From the NCBI GenBank assembly GCA_964540965.1, contig CAZIOT010000024.1, positions 1-45,107 of the forward strand: DNA of 45,107 bases, given 5' to 3'. This document shows positions 16,713 through 24,580 of this stretch, in pieces; the stretch's first letter is position 1; each line of letters begins with the position of its first letter. The DNA is from JADYZU01 sp964540965. Its GTDB lineage: Bacteria > Pseudomonadota > Alphaproteobacteria > Rhodobacterales > Rhodobacteraceae. The position numbers and the translations under genes are program-made. The notes below the pieces were generated by a model. It ran no database searches and was not told the origin of the DNA. It was given only the letters and a program-made list of their open reading frames with translations.

Positions 16713-17417
16713 TCAGGCTGCGGCATGGAACCGCGCGGCATGGATGAAGGCGGCGCGTTTAAGCGCCGCGGCGGCCTCGGCCTCGTCATCGCGACCCCAG
16801 TGTTCGGCCTGCCAGTCCTCGTCCAGGCGCGACAGCGCCCAGGCGGTTTCCGGGTCGAGCCGGCCGTGGACCACCGCCAGCGCCAGGACAAGCGACCCCG
16901 ACAGGGCCACGAGATCGTGAAACGCCGCCAGCCGGAAATCGTCCATCGCCGCGACTTCGGCCCGCAGCCGGGAAAGGGCATCGGGCGGTTGCGGCACATG
17001 GATGATGCCCGCGCCGGTGGCCAGCCGCGCGCCCAGCGCCGCCGCGGCCCAGTCCAGCAGCGGATCCCAGCCCGCCTGCTGCCGCGCCTGCAACGCCGCC
17101 GGCGCCTCGGCCCGGTAGGACAGAAGATCGCTGCCGCCATAGCCCGCCAGGTCGTCGATCACCGCCGCACGGGCGGGGGCGACCTTTTCCACCGCGGAAT
17201 TGGCGGTGCGGGTGGCGGGCATGGTGTCGGGGCGCAGGGCGCCGCTTTGCGCCGCCCATTCCGCCGCCACCATCTCGGCCAGGGGGCGGGTGGGCAGGAC
17301 CAGCACCCGCTTGCCCGGCGTCCTGACCGGCCGCCCGTCAAGCGTCACCGCGAAACCGCCCTCGGCCGGCGTTACCGCCACGACCTTCCAGAAAACCTTG
17401 GCTTCCCATTCGGCCAT
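16713..17417 (-). CDS. ATP12-family F1-ATPase assembly chaperone
   Basis: A predicted 234-residue protein of the ATP12 family, which in mitochondria holds the F1 alpha subunit before assembly; the bacterial role is assumed similar. It has KVFWK near the start, VTLDGRPVRTPGKR, and a helical C-terminal half. The ATG at 17417 (MAEWEAK) matches the usual family start. A GTG two codons upstream (17423) overlaps the preceding stop as GTGA and could be used instead. Confidence 0.88.
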   Translation of the reverse strand: MAEWEAKVFWKVVAVTPAEGGFAVTLDGRPVRTPGKRVLVLPTRPLAEMVAAEWAAQSGALRPDTMPATRTANSAVEKVAPARAAVIDDLAGYGGSDLLSYRAEAPAALQARQQAGWDPLLDWAAAALGARLATGAGIIHVPQPPDALSRLRAEVAAMDDFRLAAFHDLVALSGSLVLALAVVHGRLDPETAWALSRLDEDWQAEHWGRDDEAEAAAALKRAAFIHAARFHAAA

Positions 17418-17419
17418 GG

Positions 17420-18079
17420 TCACGCCCCCGTCAGCCGGTCGATCAGCGCCGGCAGATCGGCGGGCGCCTGGGCAATCGCATCGGCCAGCAGAGTGCCGGT
17501 CGGATGATAGCCCCAGTCGACACCGATGCAGCGCACCCCTGCCGCGCGGCCCATGTCCATGTCGAACGAGGTATCGCCGACCATCACCGCCCGGTCCGCC
17601 GCCACGCCGGTTTCGGCCAGCGCCGCCAGAACCATGGCCGGATCCGGCTTTGACGGATGATCGTCCGACACCTGGGTCGAGGCGAAAAGGCCGCCAAGGC
17701 CGTGCCCGTCAATGATCGCGTCCAGCCCGCGGCGCGACTTGCCGGTGGCGATGGCCTGCGTCACGCCCGCGGCCTGCACGCCGTCCAGCACGGCGCGGAT
17801 GCCGGGGAATAGCGGGCTTCCCGCCACGCCATGCGCCATCCGGTTGGCATGGAACGCGGATTTGTAGCCTTCGACCAACCGGTCGACCGTGGCGGCGTCA
17901 AGATCGGGCCGCAAGGTCGCCACCGCCAGAGGCAGCGTCAGCCCGACGATGCCCAGCACATCGGCACGGGGCGCCGGGGCCAGCCCCTGACCGGCAAAGG
18001 CCGCCTCCATCGCCGCGACGATCTCGTGCTGGCTGTCGATCAGCGTGCCGTCGACGTCCCAGATCACCAGCCGCTTCAT
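17420..18079 (-). CDS. HAD-family phosphatase (phosphoglycolate phosphatase-like)
   Basis: A 219-residue haloacid-dehalogenase hydrolase. Motif I is DVDGTLIDS (nucleophile D9), motif II is IATGKS, and motif IV is VGDTSFDMDMGRAAG. The helical cap between residues ~18 and ~90 is of the phosphoglycolate/beta-phosphoglucomutase type. The real substrate cannot be read from sequence. The start overlaps the pseudouridine synthase stop by 4 bp (ATGA) and the stop overlaps or abuts the ATP12 gene, indicating one operon. Confidence 0.9.
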   Translation of the reverse strand: MKRLVIWDVDGTLIDSQHEIVAAMEAAFAGQGLAPAPRADVLGIVGLTLPLAVATLRPDLDAATVDRLVEGYKSAFHANRMAHGVAGSPLFPGIRAVLDGVQAAGVTQAIATGKSRRGLDAIIDGHGLGGLFASTQVSDDHPSKPDPAMVLAALAETGVAADRAVMVGDTSFDMDMGRAAGVRCIGVDWGYHPTGTLLADAIAQAPADLPALIDRLTGA

Positions 18080-19125
18080 TCGTCGCGGTCCAAAGTGAAC
18101 GGATCGACAATCGGGTAATCGGCATCCCAGCCGACATAATCCCAGGTCTCGCGCATGTGCGGCGGCAGCGGCGCCACCAGCGAGACGACCTTTTTCGTCA
18201 CCGGATGCTCAAAGGTGATCGACCGCGCGTGCAGGTGCAGCTTGCGGGCGATGCCGCCGCCGGTGCCGGCGCCCCAGCCGTCGCCCAGATTGTCCTGCGC
18301 GGTGCCGCCGTATTTGCTGTCGCCAAGGATCGGATTGCCGATTTCCGCCATATGGGCGCGCAGCTGGTGGGTCCGCCCGGTGATCGGCGCAAGGCCGACC
18401 CAGCTTGCCCGCCCGGCCAGCCAGGCCATGGTGACATAATCGGTCGCCGCCCGCTTGGCGCCCTCGACCTTGTCGACCTCGTTCGGATGGACGCAGCGCA
18501 TCTTTTCGTCATGCCGGCCCGAGGGCACCTTGACGAGGCCATAGCGGATCGTCCCGGCCTTGGGGTTGGGCACGCCGGCGACGGCGGCCCAGTAGATCTT
18601 CTTCACATTGCGGTGGCGCAACGCCTCGGACAGGCCGCGCGCCACCCGGTCGGTCCGCGCCAAAAGCAGGATGCCCGAAGTATCCTTGTCCAGCCGGTGC
18701 ACCAGTTTCGGTCGGTCCTTGAAGCCGAAGGTCAGCGCGCCGGCCAGCCCGTCGACATGACGGTCGCCCTGCCCCGACCCGCCCTGCGACGGCAGGCCCG
18801 GCGGTTTGTTCAGCGCGATGATGTGGTCGTCCTTCCAGATCACCGCGTTCTGGATCATCTCTTCGTCCGATTTCGGGATCCGCGTCCGCACCACGGCGGG
18901 CGCCGGGGCGCCGGCGGCATCGCCCAAGGGCGGCACCCGCACCTCCTGCCCTTCCTCGACGCGGGTCGAGGCCTGAACGCGGCCGCCATCGACGCGCAAT
19001 TCGCCCTTGCGGCACATCTTCTCGATGGCGCCCTGGGTCAGGTGCGGAAACCGCTTGCGCAGCCAGCGGTCAAGCCTTTGGCCGCCTTCGTCCGGCCCTA
19101 CGGGCAGCAGTTGCACTGCGCTCAT
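18076..19125 (-). CDS. RluA/RluC-family 23S rRNA pseudouridine synthase
   Basis: A 349-residue enzyme isomerising uridine in RNA. An N-terminal S4 domain (DRWLRKRFPHLTQGAIEKMCRKGELRVDG) is followed by the catalytic domain with HRLDKDTSGILLLAR, whose Asp is the nucleophile. GRTHQLRAHMAEIGNPILGDSKYG completes the family pattern. The S4 domain and length favour an RluC-like rRNA target, but this is inference. It overlaps crcB and the HAD gene by 4 bp each. Confidence 0.93.
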   Translation of the reverse strand: MSAVQLLPVGPDEGGQRLDRWLRKRFPHLTQGAIEKMCRKGELRVDGGRVQASTRVEEGQEVRVPPLGDAAGAPAPAVVRTRIPKSDEEMIQNAVIWKDDHIIALNKPPGLPSQGGSGQGDRHVDGLAGALTFGFKDRPKLVHRLDKDTSGILLLARTDRVARGLSEALRHRNVKKIYWAAVAGVPNPKAGTIRYGLVKVPSGRHDEKMRCVHPNEVDKVEGAKRAATDYVTMAWLAGRASWVGLAPITGRTHQLRAHMAEIGNPILGDSKYGGTAQDNLGDGWGAGTGGGIARKLHLHARSITFEHPVTKKVVSLVAPLPPHMRETWDYVGWDADYPIVDPFTLDRDE

Positions 19126-19466
19126 GCCAGCGCCCTCCCCAAGGTCACGCCCACCCAGCAGGCGAAAAGCGACAGGATCACCGAACCGCCGACATAGGCC
19201 AAGGCAACGCCGGGGCGCCCCGATTCGGCCAGCCGCAGGGTTTCAAGCGAGAAGGCGGAAAAGGTGGTAAAGCCGCCCAGCACGCCGACAATCAGCAACG
19301 GATGCGAGCGGGGATCGAGCGTGACCCAGACCAGCCCGATCAGCAGCGATCCGGCGATGTTGATGACGGCGGTGGCCAGCGGAAAGGGCAGCGCCAGCCC
19401 GGCGCCATAGCGGGCGACCGATCCCGCCGCGCCGCCCAGCGCCACCATGAGAAGTTTCGCGATCAT
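19122..19466 (-). CDS. crcB: Fluoride channel CrcB/Fluc
   Basis: A 114-residue four-helix membrane protein that exports fluoride as a dual-topology dimer. The motif GGFTTFSAFSLE carries the pore phenylalanines, GGAAGSVARYG and NIAGSLLIG are also typical. It is cotranscribed with the downstream synthase (ATGA overlap). The 61 bp before it show no fluoride riboswitch, so control by fluoride is not evident. Confidence 0.94.
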   Translation of the reverse strand: MIAKLLMVALGGAAGSVARYGAGLALPFPLATAVINIAGSLLIGLVWVTLDPRSHPLLIVGVLGGFTTFSAFSLETLRLAESGRPGVALAYVGGSVILSLFACWVGVTLGRALA

Positions 19467-19527
19467 CCCCGTCCCTTCGCCGCCCCGCCCGCCAGAGTCA
19501 ACGCGAACCTGCCGGAAATGCGCGAAG

Positions 19528-20841
19528 TCAGCCGCCCTGCCGCTTGGCGCGCAGGCCCGCGAACCACTCGACGCGCTTTTTCATCTCGCGCTCAAAGCCG
19601 CGGTCGACCGGCAGATAGAAAACCGGGCGCTTCATGGTTTCGGGGAAATAGTCCTGCCCGCTGAACCCGTCCTCGGCATCGTGGTCATAGGCATAGCCGG
19701 CGCCAAAGCCCTGATCCTTCATCATCCGCGTCGGCGCGTTCAGGATGTGCTTGGGCGGCGGTTCCGACCCCGACTTGCGCGCCGTGTCGCGCGCCGCCTT
19801 GTAGGCGACATAGGCCGCGTTCGATTTCGGCGCGAGCGCGAGATAGACCACGGCATTTGCCAGCGCCAGCTCGCCTTCGGGGCTGCCCAGCCGTTCATAG
19901 ACGTTCCACGCCTCAAGACAGATGCCCTGCGCCTGCGGATCGGCAAGGCCTATGTCCTCGATCGCCATCCGCGTGATGCGCCGGGCCAGAAACCGCGGAT
20001 CCTCGCCACCCTCAAGCATCCGGGCGAACCAGTACAGCGCGGCATCGGGATCGGATCCGCGCACCGATTTGTGCAGGGCGGAGATCAGGTTGTAATGCTC
20101 GTCGCCCGACTTGTCGAATTTCGCCGCCCGCCGCATCAGCCGCTTGGTCAGATCGTCGACACCCAGCCTTGGCCCCGGCTTCCACGCCATCACCTGCTCG
20201 ATCAGGTTCAAAAGCGCGCGACCGTCGCCGTCGGCCATGGTCAGAAGCGCCTCGCGCGCGGTTCCGTCCAGCGGCAGGGCGCGGCCCAGCTCCTGTTCGG
20301 CCCGTTGCGCCAGCCGTTCCAGTTCGGCCAGCGCCAGCCGGTTCAGCACGATGACCGTCGCCCGCGACAAGAGCGCGGCGTTCAGTTCGAAAGACGGGTT
20401 TTCGGTGGTGGCACCGACCAGAAGGATGGTGCCATCTTCCATATGCGGCAGGAAACCATCCTGCTGCGCCTTGTTGAAGCGATGGATTTCATCGACGAAC
20501 AGCAGGGTGCCGCGCCCCTGCCGGCGGCGCAGGCGGGCCGCCTCGAACACCTTGCGCAGGTCCGGCACGCCGGTGAAGATCGCGCTGATCTGTTCGAAAT
20601 GCAAAGCGGTCTCGTCCGCCAGCAGCCGGGCAATGGTGGTCTTGCCCACACCGGGCGGCCCCCACAGGATCAGCGAGGACAGCGATCCGGCGGCAAGCAT
20701 CGCCCCCAGCGGCCCCTGCGGCCCCAGCACATGGTCCTGCCCGATGACCTCGGCCAGCCGCGCCGGGCGCAGCCGGTCAGCCAGGGGGCGTGGCGCGGCG
20801 GCGGTGCGGTCGGGTTCGGCATGGTCGAACAGGTCGGACAT
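19528..20841 (-). CDS. rarA: Replication-associated recombination protein RarA (MgsA)
   Basis: A 437-residue AAA+ ATPase that works at stalled forks with SSB. It begins MSDLFDHAEPDRTAAAPRPLADRLRP. Walker A is GPPGVGKTT, Walker B is LLFVDEIHRFN, sensor 1 is in VGATTENPSFELN, and the C-terminal MgsA domain includes GSDPDAALYWFARMLEGGED. It heads the minus-strand operon, with 61 bp before crcB. Confidence 0.95.
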   Translation of the reverse strand: MSDLFDHAEPDRTAAAPRPLADRLRPARLAEVIGQDHVLGPQGPLGAMLAAGSLSSLILWGPPGVGKTTIARLLADETALHFEQISAIFTGVPDLRKVFEAARLRRRQGRGTLLFVDEIHRFNKAQQDGFLPHMEDGTILLVGATTENPSFELNAALLSRATVIVLNRLALAELERLAQRAEQELGRALPLDGTAREALLTMADGDGRALLNLIEQVMAWKPGPRLGVDDLTKRLMRRAAKFDKSGDEHYNLISALHKSVRGSDPDAALYWFARMLEGGEDPRFLARRITRMAIEDIGLADPQAQGICLEAWNVYERLGSPEGELALANAVVYLALAPKSNAAYVAYKAARDTARKSGSEPPPKHILNAPTRMMKDQGFGAGYAYDHDAEDGFSGQDYFPETMKRPVFYLPVDRGFEREMKKRVEWFAGLRAKRQGG

Positions 20842-20919
20842 GGGCGCAATCTAGTGATCCGCCCCCGCAAAGAAAATCGCCCCTGTTCATTCTTCGTCCA
20901 CAAATATCCCACGGGGGGT

Positions 20920-20942
20920 CCGGGGGGTGTGAAACCCCCCGG
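20920..20942 (-). terminator. Terminator-like hairpin after luxI
   Basis: Perfect 9-bp arms CCGGGGGGT/ACCCCCCGG enclose GTGAA, 22 bp after the luxI-type stop. No clean T-run follows. Similar G-run hairpins are common between Rhodobacterales genes, so it may also be a dispersed repeat. Confidence 0.5.
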
Positions 20943-20964
20943 CCTCTCCACCCGCACAGGCGCT

Positions 20965-21555
20965 TCAATGCAGCCGTCCGGCAAAGTCGATCCACACCGC
21001 CTGATAGTCGATGCCGCCCATGTTCATGTTGCGCCCCGCCGCCGCCATGTCGAGCCTGCAGCGCGCCGCCCAGCGGTTCCAGTTCGACGGCAACAGCGCC
21101 AGCATCTTGCGGATCCCCTCCTCGCGCGCGGTGCGCATCATCTGCACCACCAGCTTCATCCGCACCTGCTGGCGCAGCCCGGCCGGCAGATCGGCCGAGA
21201 CGAAGCCGCGCGTCACCTCCCATGTCCCGGCCTCGACCGGCGCCTCTTCGTGCAGAAGGTCCGCAGGGATCGACTCGAGCAGGCCGCGCTGCGCGTCGCG
21301 GATCATGTAGGAATAGATGCCGCAGCGCGCCGTGGTCGGCGTCAAGCGCACCCCGGCCAGCACCTGCCCCGCGGCGTCATGCACCGCCAGCCAGCGCGAC
21401 ACCGGCGTATCATACTGGTCGAATTCCATGCCCATCGTCTCGGGCAGATCCCAGCGGTTACGGACAATGAACGATTCGCGTCTGGCGCGCAGGATATTGG
21501 CGAAAAGCTCGCCATGGTTGTGCATGTTGGCAAAGGACAGCGTGGTGGCGTGCAT
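20965..21555 (-). CDS. LuxI-family acyl-homoserine-lactone synthase
   Basis: A predicted 196-residue autoinducer synthase using SAM and an acyl-ACP. With the ATG at 21555 (MHATTLSFAN), the invariant residues appear at the expected spacing: R25, F29, W35, D46, D49, R70, and E113/R116 in WEVTRGF. The ATG at 21555 has GGAG 8 bp upstream; an upstream in-frame ATG (21591) lacks one. The acyl length cannot be predicted. The gene is 60 bp downstream of the luxR-type gene and likely cotranscribed with it. Confidence 0.9.
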   Translation of the reverse strand: MHATTLSFANMHNHGELFANILRARRESFIVRNRWDLPETMGMEFDQYDTPVSRWLAVHDAAGQVLAGVRLTPTTARCGIYSYMIRDAQRGLLESIPADLLHEEAPVEAGTWEVTRGFVSADLPAGLRQQVRMKLVVQMMRTAREEGIRKMLALLPSNWNRWAARCRLDMAAAGRNMNMGGIDYQAVWIDFAGRLH

Positions 21556-21615
21556 TCTGGCAGCTCCGTTACAGGACTCGTTGGTGAACAAGCCCTGCGA
21601 GCGGTCAGCGGAGCG

Positions 21616-22227
21616 TCATAGCAGCCTGTAGTCCCGCGCCCTCTGGATAGCCTCGGTGGTGGTCCTGGCCAGCAAAGCGGTCCTGGCCGCGGCAAGCCGC
21701 GCTTTCAAGGCGCTTTCCGATATTCCCAGCCGTGCGGCAGCAGCAGCGTGACGATCCCCGTTGGCAATGCACCTCAGGGCTTCGATCTGGGCGTCCGTCA
21801 AGGACGTGGGGGGTTCGGTGATGTCGTGCAACTGGCCGATCAGACTGGCAAATTCAACGGTTTCCCCATCCGTGAATTCGCGGTCTGCCCGTGACGCCGA
21901 TGCGATCGTCCGCGATTTCATCGGGCCGCAGGACACGGCAATGCCATACACCATGCCGAATTCCCGCGCCTGTCCGAGAATGTCGAACGGGTCGGGAATG
22001 GTGATCTCGCTCCATCGTGTTGCGCCGACCGTAGAGAACCCCCAGGCGATGATCGGATCGCGGAGCGCGTAAGCCTCCTCTGTGTATCTGTCTGTCCAGC
22101 CCTGCGGGTAGGTCTGCAAATGCAACAGCGGCAGGGCAAAACGGATGTGCAGGGCGAAAAAGAAGCCGCCCGGCGCCATCTTGCCCAGTCGATTTGAATA
22201 CTGCTCGATTCCCGACCGCAAGGACAT
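21616..22227 (-). CDS. LuxR-family quorum-sensing regulator
   Basis: A 203-residue regulator with an N-terminal autoinducer-binding domain and a C-terminal LuxR HTH. The ligand-pocket residues W44, Y48, D57, P58 and W62 keep the classic W-x3-Y-x8-DP spacing. The HTH (about 140-203: LTDAQIEALRCIANG...ARLGISESALKARLAAAR) is divergent: the usual Glu of LTPRE is Gln. The protein is about 40 residues shorter than TraR/LuxR, mostly at the N-terminus. The ATG at 22227 lies only 5 bp after a predicted -10 box, implying a leaderless mRNA or a later start (M17 at 22179). It is the neighbour of the luxI-type gene. Confidence 0.87.
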   Translation of the reverse strand: MSLRSGIEQYSNRLGKMAPGGFFFALHIRFALPLLHLQTYPQGWTDRYTEEAYALRDPIIAWGFSTVGATRWSEITIPDPFDILGQAREFGMVYGIAVSCGPMKSRTIASASRADREFTDGETVEFASLIGQLHDITEPPTSLTDAQIEALRCIANGDRHAAAAARLGISESALKARLAAARTALLARTTTEAIQRARDYRLL

Positions 22228-22232
22228 GACCT

Positions 22233-22261
22233 TTTAGACAAGTTGCCGGATGGGTGGTCAA
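22233..22261 (-). promoter_or_regulatory. Predicted luxR promoter
   Basis: On the minus strand TTGACC (22261-22256), a 17-bp spacer and TCTAAA (22238-22233) precede the luxR ATG by only 5 bp. The predicted transcript would start at or near 22226-22227. A 15-bp palindrome abuts the -35 box, the usual place for an activating lux box. Confidence 0.55.
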
Positions 22262-22270
22262 CCTTAAATT
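22243..22270 (+). promoter_or_regulatory. Predicted divergent promoter of the small ORF
   Basis: TTGCCG (22243-22248) and TAAATT (22265-22270) are 16 bp apart on the plus strand, about 33 bp before the ATG at 22303. The -10 box lies inside the palindrome at 22262-22276, so a protein bound there would block this promoter. Confidence 0.45.
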
Positions 22271-22276
22271 GTAAGG
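22262..22276. promoter_or_regulatory. Candidate LuxR operator (lux-box-like palindrome)
   Basis: CCTTAAATTGTAAGG has 5-bp arms CCTTA/TAAGG around AATTG. Its centre is about 43 bp upstream of the predicted luxR transcription start, the position where LuxR-type activators bind, and it covers the -10 of the divergent small ORF. No other palindrome of this kind is seen in the locus. Confidence 0.45.
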
Positions 22277-22302
22277 CATGGCAGTGTTAAAGCGGAGTGC
22301 AC

Positions 22303-22464
22303 ATGGACCGCGATCTAGCGAATACCATTGAAAACCTGAGCGCCCAGGAATTGAGCGCGTTGATGCAGTTCCTGAGCCTGATGCCCAGGGACGGCGACGC
22401 GGCGGCAGAGGACGAACCTTTGCGCGAACGGGGCGGCGGCGACTACAACCCCTTGGATCTGTAG
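22303..22464 (+). CDS. Unrecognised 53-residue acidic protein divergent from luxR
   Basis: The frame ATG GAC CGC ... CTG TAG encodes 53 residues beginning MDRDLANTIENLSAQELSAL and ending GGGDYNPLDL. The first half should form a helix (IENLSAQELSALMQFLSLM); the second is acidic and loose. GGAG lies 5 bp before the ATG, and a plus-strand promoter with its -10 in the candidate LuxR operator precedes it. The last 22 bp overlap the end of the convergent glutamate dehydrogenase gene. No family is recognised. Its place suggests a quorum-sensing accessory peptide, for example an anti-activator, but this is only inference. Confidence 0.6.
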   Translation: MDRDLANTIENLSAQELSALMQFLSLMPRDGDAAAEDEPLRERGGGDYNPLDL

Positions 22465-23888
22465 GTTTCCGCGACGCGGCCGATGGCAACCATATAGGCG
22501 GCAAGGCGCAGGTCGGTGACATCGTTGCGGCTGTGCCAGACCTCGCGCATCGACTGATAGGCGGTGCGCATCGTGTCATCCAGCCCCGAGCGGACCAGCG
22601 CCAGTTCGTCCGATCCAGTCAGGAACCGCTCCTTGAAATCGGGCATGAGTTCCCAGCCAAGGCCGCGGTCCGCCGACAGCCGCTCGAGTTCCTCGACCAG
22701 CAGGCGCGAGCGCGATTCCTCGGCCCGGCGCTGCATGCGGCCAAAGCGGATGTGGGACAGGTTCTTGACCCATTCGAAATAGCTGACCGTCACCCCGCCG
22801 GCATTGGCATAAAGATCGGGAATGATGACACAGCCCTTCTGCCGCAGGATTTCGTCGGCGGCAAAGGTGGTCGGCCCGTTCGCCGCCTCGATGATCAGCG
22901 GCGCCTTGATCCGCGCGGCATTGCCGCGGTGGATCACCCCTTCCATCGCCGCCGGAATCAGGATGTCGCATTCGGTTTCAAGGACGGCAGCGCCGTCCGG
23001 GGTAAAGGTCGCGCCCGGATAGCCCTGCAGCCCGCCATGTTCGCCAAGCCAGGCCTTGACCGCCGGAATGTCCAGCCCGCGGTCGTCGATCAGCGCGCCG
23101 TCGCGTTCGATGACGGCGGTGATCCTGGCCCCGTCCTCCTGGCTGAGGAACAGGGCGGCGTGATGGCCGACATTGCCCAGCCCCTGCACCACGATCCGCT
23201 TGCCGGCCAAGGTGCCCGACAGGCCGGCCATCGCCATGTCCTCGGGGTGGCGGAAGAATTCGCGCAAGGCGTATTGCACGCCGCGCCCCGTCGCCTCGAC
23301 CCGGCCGCGGATGCCGCCGGAATTGAGCGGCTTGCCGGTGACGCAGGCCTTGGCGTTGATGTCGGTCGTGTTCATCCGCGCGTATTGGTCGACGATCCAG
23401 GCCATCTCGCGTTCGCCGGTGCCCATGTCGGGCGCCGGCACGTTCTGCGCCGGATGGATCAGGTCGCGCTTGATCAGTTCATAGGCGAAGCGGCGGGTGA
23501 TCTGCTCAAGCTCGTGCTCCTCCCACTGGCGCGGGTCGATGCACAGCCCGCCCTTGGAACCGCCGAACGGCGCCTCGACCAACGCGCATTTGTAGGTCAT
23601 CAGCGCGGCCAGCGCCTCGACCTCGTCCTGATGCACCGAAAGGGCATAGCGGATGCCGCCCTTGACCGGCTCCATATGTTCGGAATGGACGCTGCGGTAG
23701 CCGGTAAAGGTCTCGATCTTGCCGCGCAGGCGGACGCCGAAGCGGACGGTATAGGTCGAATTGCAGACCCGGATCTTCTGCTCCAGCCCCGGCGACATCC
23801 GCATCAGCGCGGCGGCGCGGTTGAACATCAGGTCGACGGACTGGCGAAAGCCGGGTTCGGTGCCATCGGCAGGGGACAGGTCGGACAT
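22443..23888 (-). CDS. gdhA: Glutamate dehydrogenase (Glu/Leu/Phe/Val family)
   Basis: A predicted 481-residue enzyme converting glutamate to 2-oxoglutarate and ammonium. The substrate region shows PVKGGIRY and APFGGSKGGL with the catalytic lysines, then NVPAPDMGTGEREMAWI. The nucleotide fold shows VVQGLGNVGHHAALFL. The size suits the hexameric class; NAD use is likely but unproven. AAGGAG lies 7 bp before the ATG at 23888. The stop overlaps the tail of the convergent small ORF. Confidence 0.93.
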   Translation of the reverse strand: MSDLSPADGTEPGFRQSVDLMFNRAAALMRMSPGLEQKIRVCNSTYTVRFGVRLRGKIETFTGYRSVHSEHMEPVKGGIRYALSVHQDEVEALAALMTYKCALVEAPFGGSKGGLCIDPRQWEEHELEQITRRFAYELIKRDLIHPAQNVPAPDMGTGEREMAWIVDQYARMNTTDINAKACVTGKPLNSGGIRGRVEATGRGVQYALREFFRHPEDMAMAGLSGTLAGKRIVVQGLGNVGHHAALFLSQEDGARITAVIERDGALIDDRGLDIPAVKAWLGEHGGLQGYPGATFTPDGAAVLETECDILIPAAMEGVIHRGNAARIKAPLIIEAANGPTTFAADEILRQKGCVIIPDLYANAGGVTVSYFEWVKNLSHIRFGRMQRRAEESRSRLLVEELERLSADRGLGWELMPDFKERFLTGSDELALVRSGLDDTMRTAYQSMREVWHSRNDVTDLRLAAYMVAIGRVAETYRSKGL

Positions 23889-23994
23889 CGCATCACTCCT
23901 TGCGGTTGGCCGCAGTGTGCGCGGCCCGCCGGTCGGGAACAATGGCGCGTTCCGGTCATTTCGCCGCAGAAATGGGCGATCTGCCAAAAGAACA

Positions 23995-24019
23995 GGCCCC
24001 GGCGGGATGCGCCGGGGCC
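23995..24019 (-). terminator. Terminator after rplQ, end of the alpha operon
   Basis: 10-bp arms GGCCCCGGCG/CGCCGGGGCC enclose 5 nt. On the minus strand the stem is followed by TGTTCTTTT, and on the plus strand by TTTCGC, so it may stop transcripts from both sides. It is 26 bp after the rplQ stop. Confidence 0.75.
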
Positions 24020-24045
24020 TTTCGCTCGGTCCGGAAGGGCCGGGA

Positions 24046-24465
24046 TCAGTCCTCGGCGGCTTCCAGGCTGGCCAGGTATTCGCGGTCGGCGGCACCCTTG
24101 GCATCGCGGTCGCGGTCGACCAGTTCGATGATCGCCATCGGCGCCATGTCGCCATAACGGAAGCCGGCCTTGAGCACACGGCAATAGCCGCCGTTGCGGT
24201 CCTTGTAGCGGGGGCCAAGCACCTCGAAGAGCTTCTTCACATGCTGGTCCTGCTTCAGCCGCGAGGCGGCATTGCGGCGGGCATGCAGGTCGCCGGCCTT
24301 GCCCAGCGTGATCAGCTTGTCGATGATCCGCTTGAGTTCCTTGGCCTTGGGCAGCGTGGTCTTGATCTGCTCATGCTCGATCAGCGAGCCGGCCATGTTG
24401 GCGAACAGCGCCTTGCGGTGTTCGTGGGTCCGGTTGAGCTTGCGGTAGCCAGCACCGTGGTTCAT
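24046..24465 (-). CDS. rplQ: 50S ribosomal protein L17
   Basis: A 139-residue protein of the large subunit near the tunnel exit. It shows the family start, NHGAGYRKLNRTHEHRKALFANM, and KTTLPKAKELKRIIDKLITLGK. The C-terminus has an acidic tail (…LEAAED), common in alphaproteobacteria. It is the last gene of the alpha operon. It is separated from rpoA by 115 bp that hold a perfect 30-bp palindrome. AAGGATGACAAG precedes the ATG. Confidence 0.97.
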   Translation of the reverse strand: MNHGAGYRKLNRTHEHRKALFANMAGSLIEHEQIKTTLPKAKELKRIIDKLITLGKAGDLHARRNAASRLKQDQHVKKLFEVLGPRYKDRNGGYCRVLKAGFRYGDMAPMAIIELVDRDRDAKGAADREYLASLEAAED

Positions 24466-24543
24466 CTTGTCATCCTTTCGATTTTGCTTTGTCCGGCGGC
24501 CCTGAAGGACCGCTCACCTTGGGGCGGAACGCCCGGTCGTCAG

Positions 24544-24573
24544 GCCCATGAAATTTCTAGAAATTTCATGGGC
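24544..24573. repeat. Perfect 30-bp palindrome between rpoA and rplQ
   Basis: The 15-nt half GCCCATGAAATTTCT is followed at once by its exact complement, with no spacer. The A/T-rich centre is striking in this GC-rich DNA. It starts 8 bp after the rpoA stop. As RNA it would form a long stem; as DNA it is a symmetric site. It lacks a T-run, so a classic terminator is unlikely. Confidence 0.85.
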
Positions 24574-24580
24574 GTCTTCT

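Noticed and set aside
19467..19527. Fluoride riboswitch before crcB
   Set aside because: The 61 bp show none of the conserved pseudoknot sequence, and crcB appears to be read from the rarA transcript.
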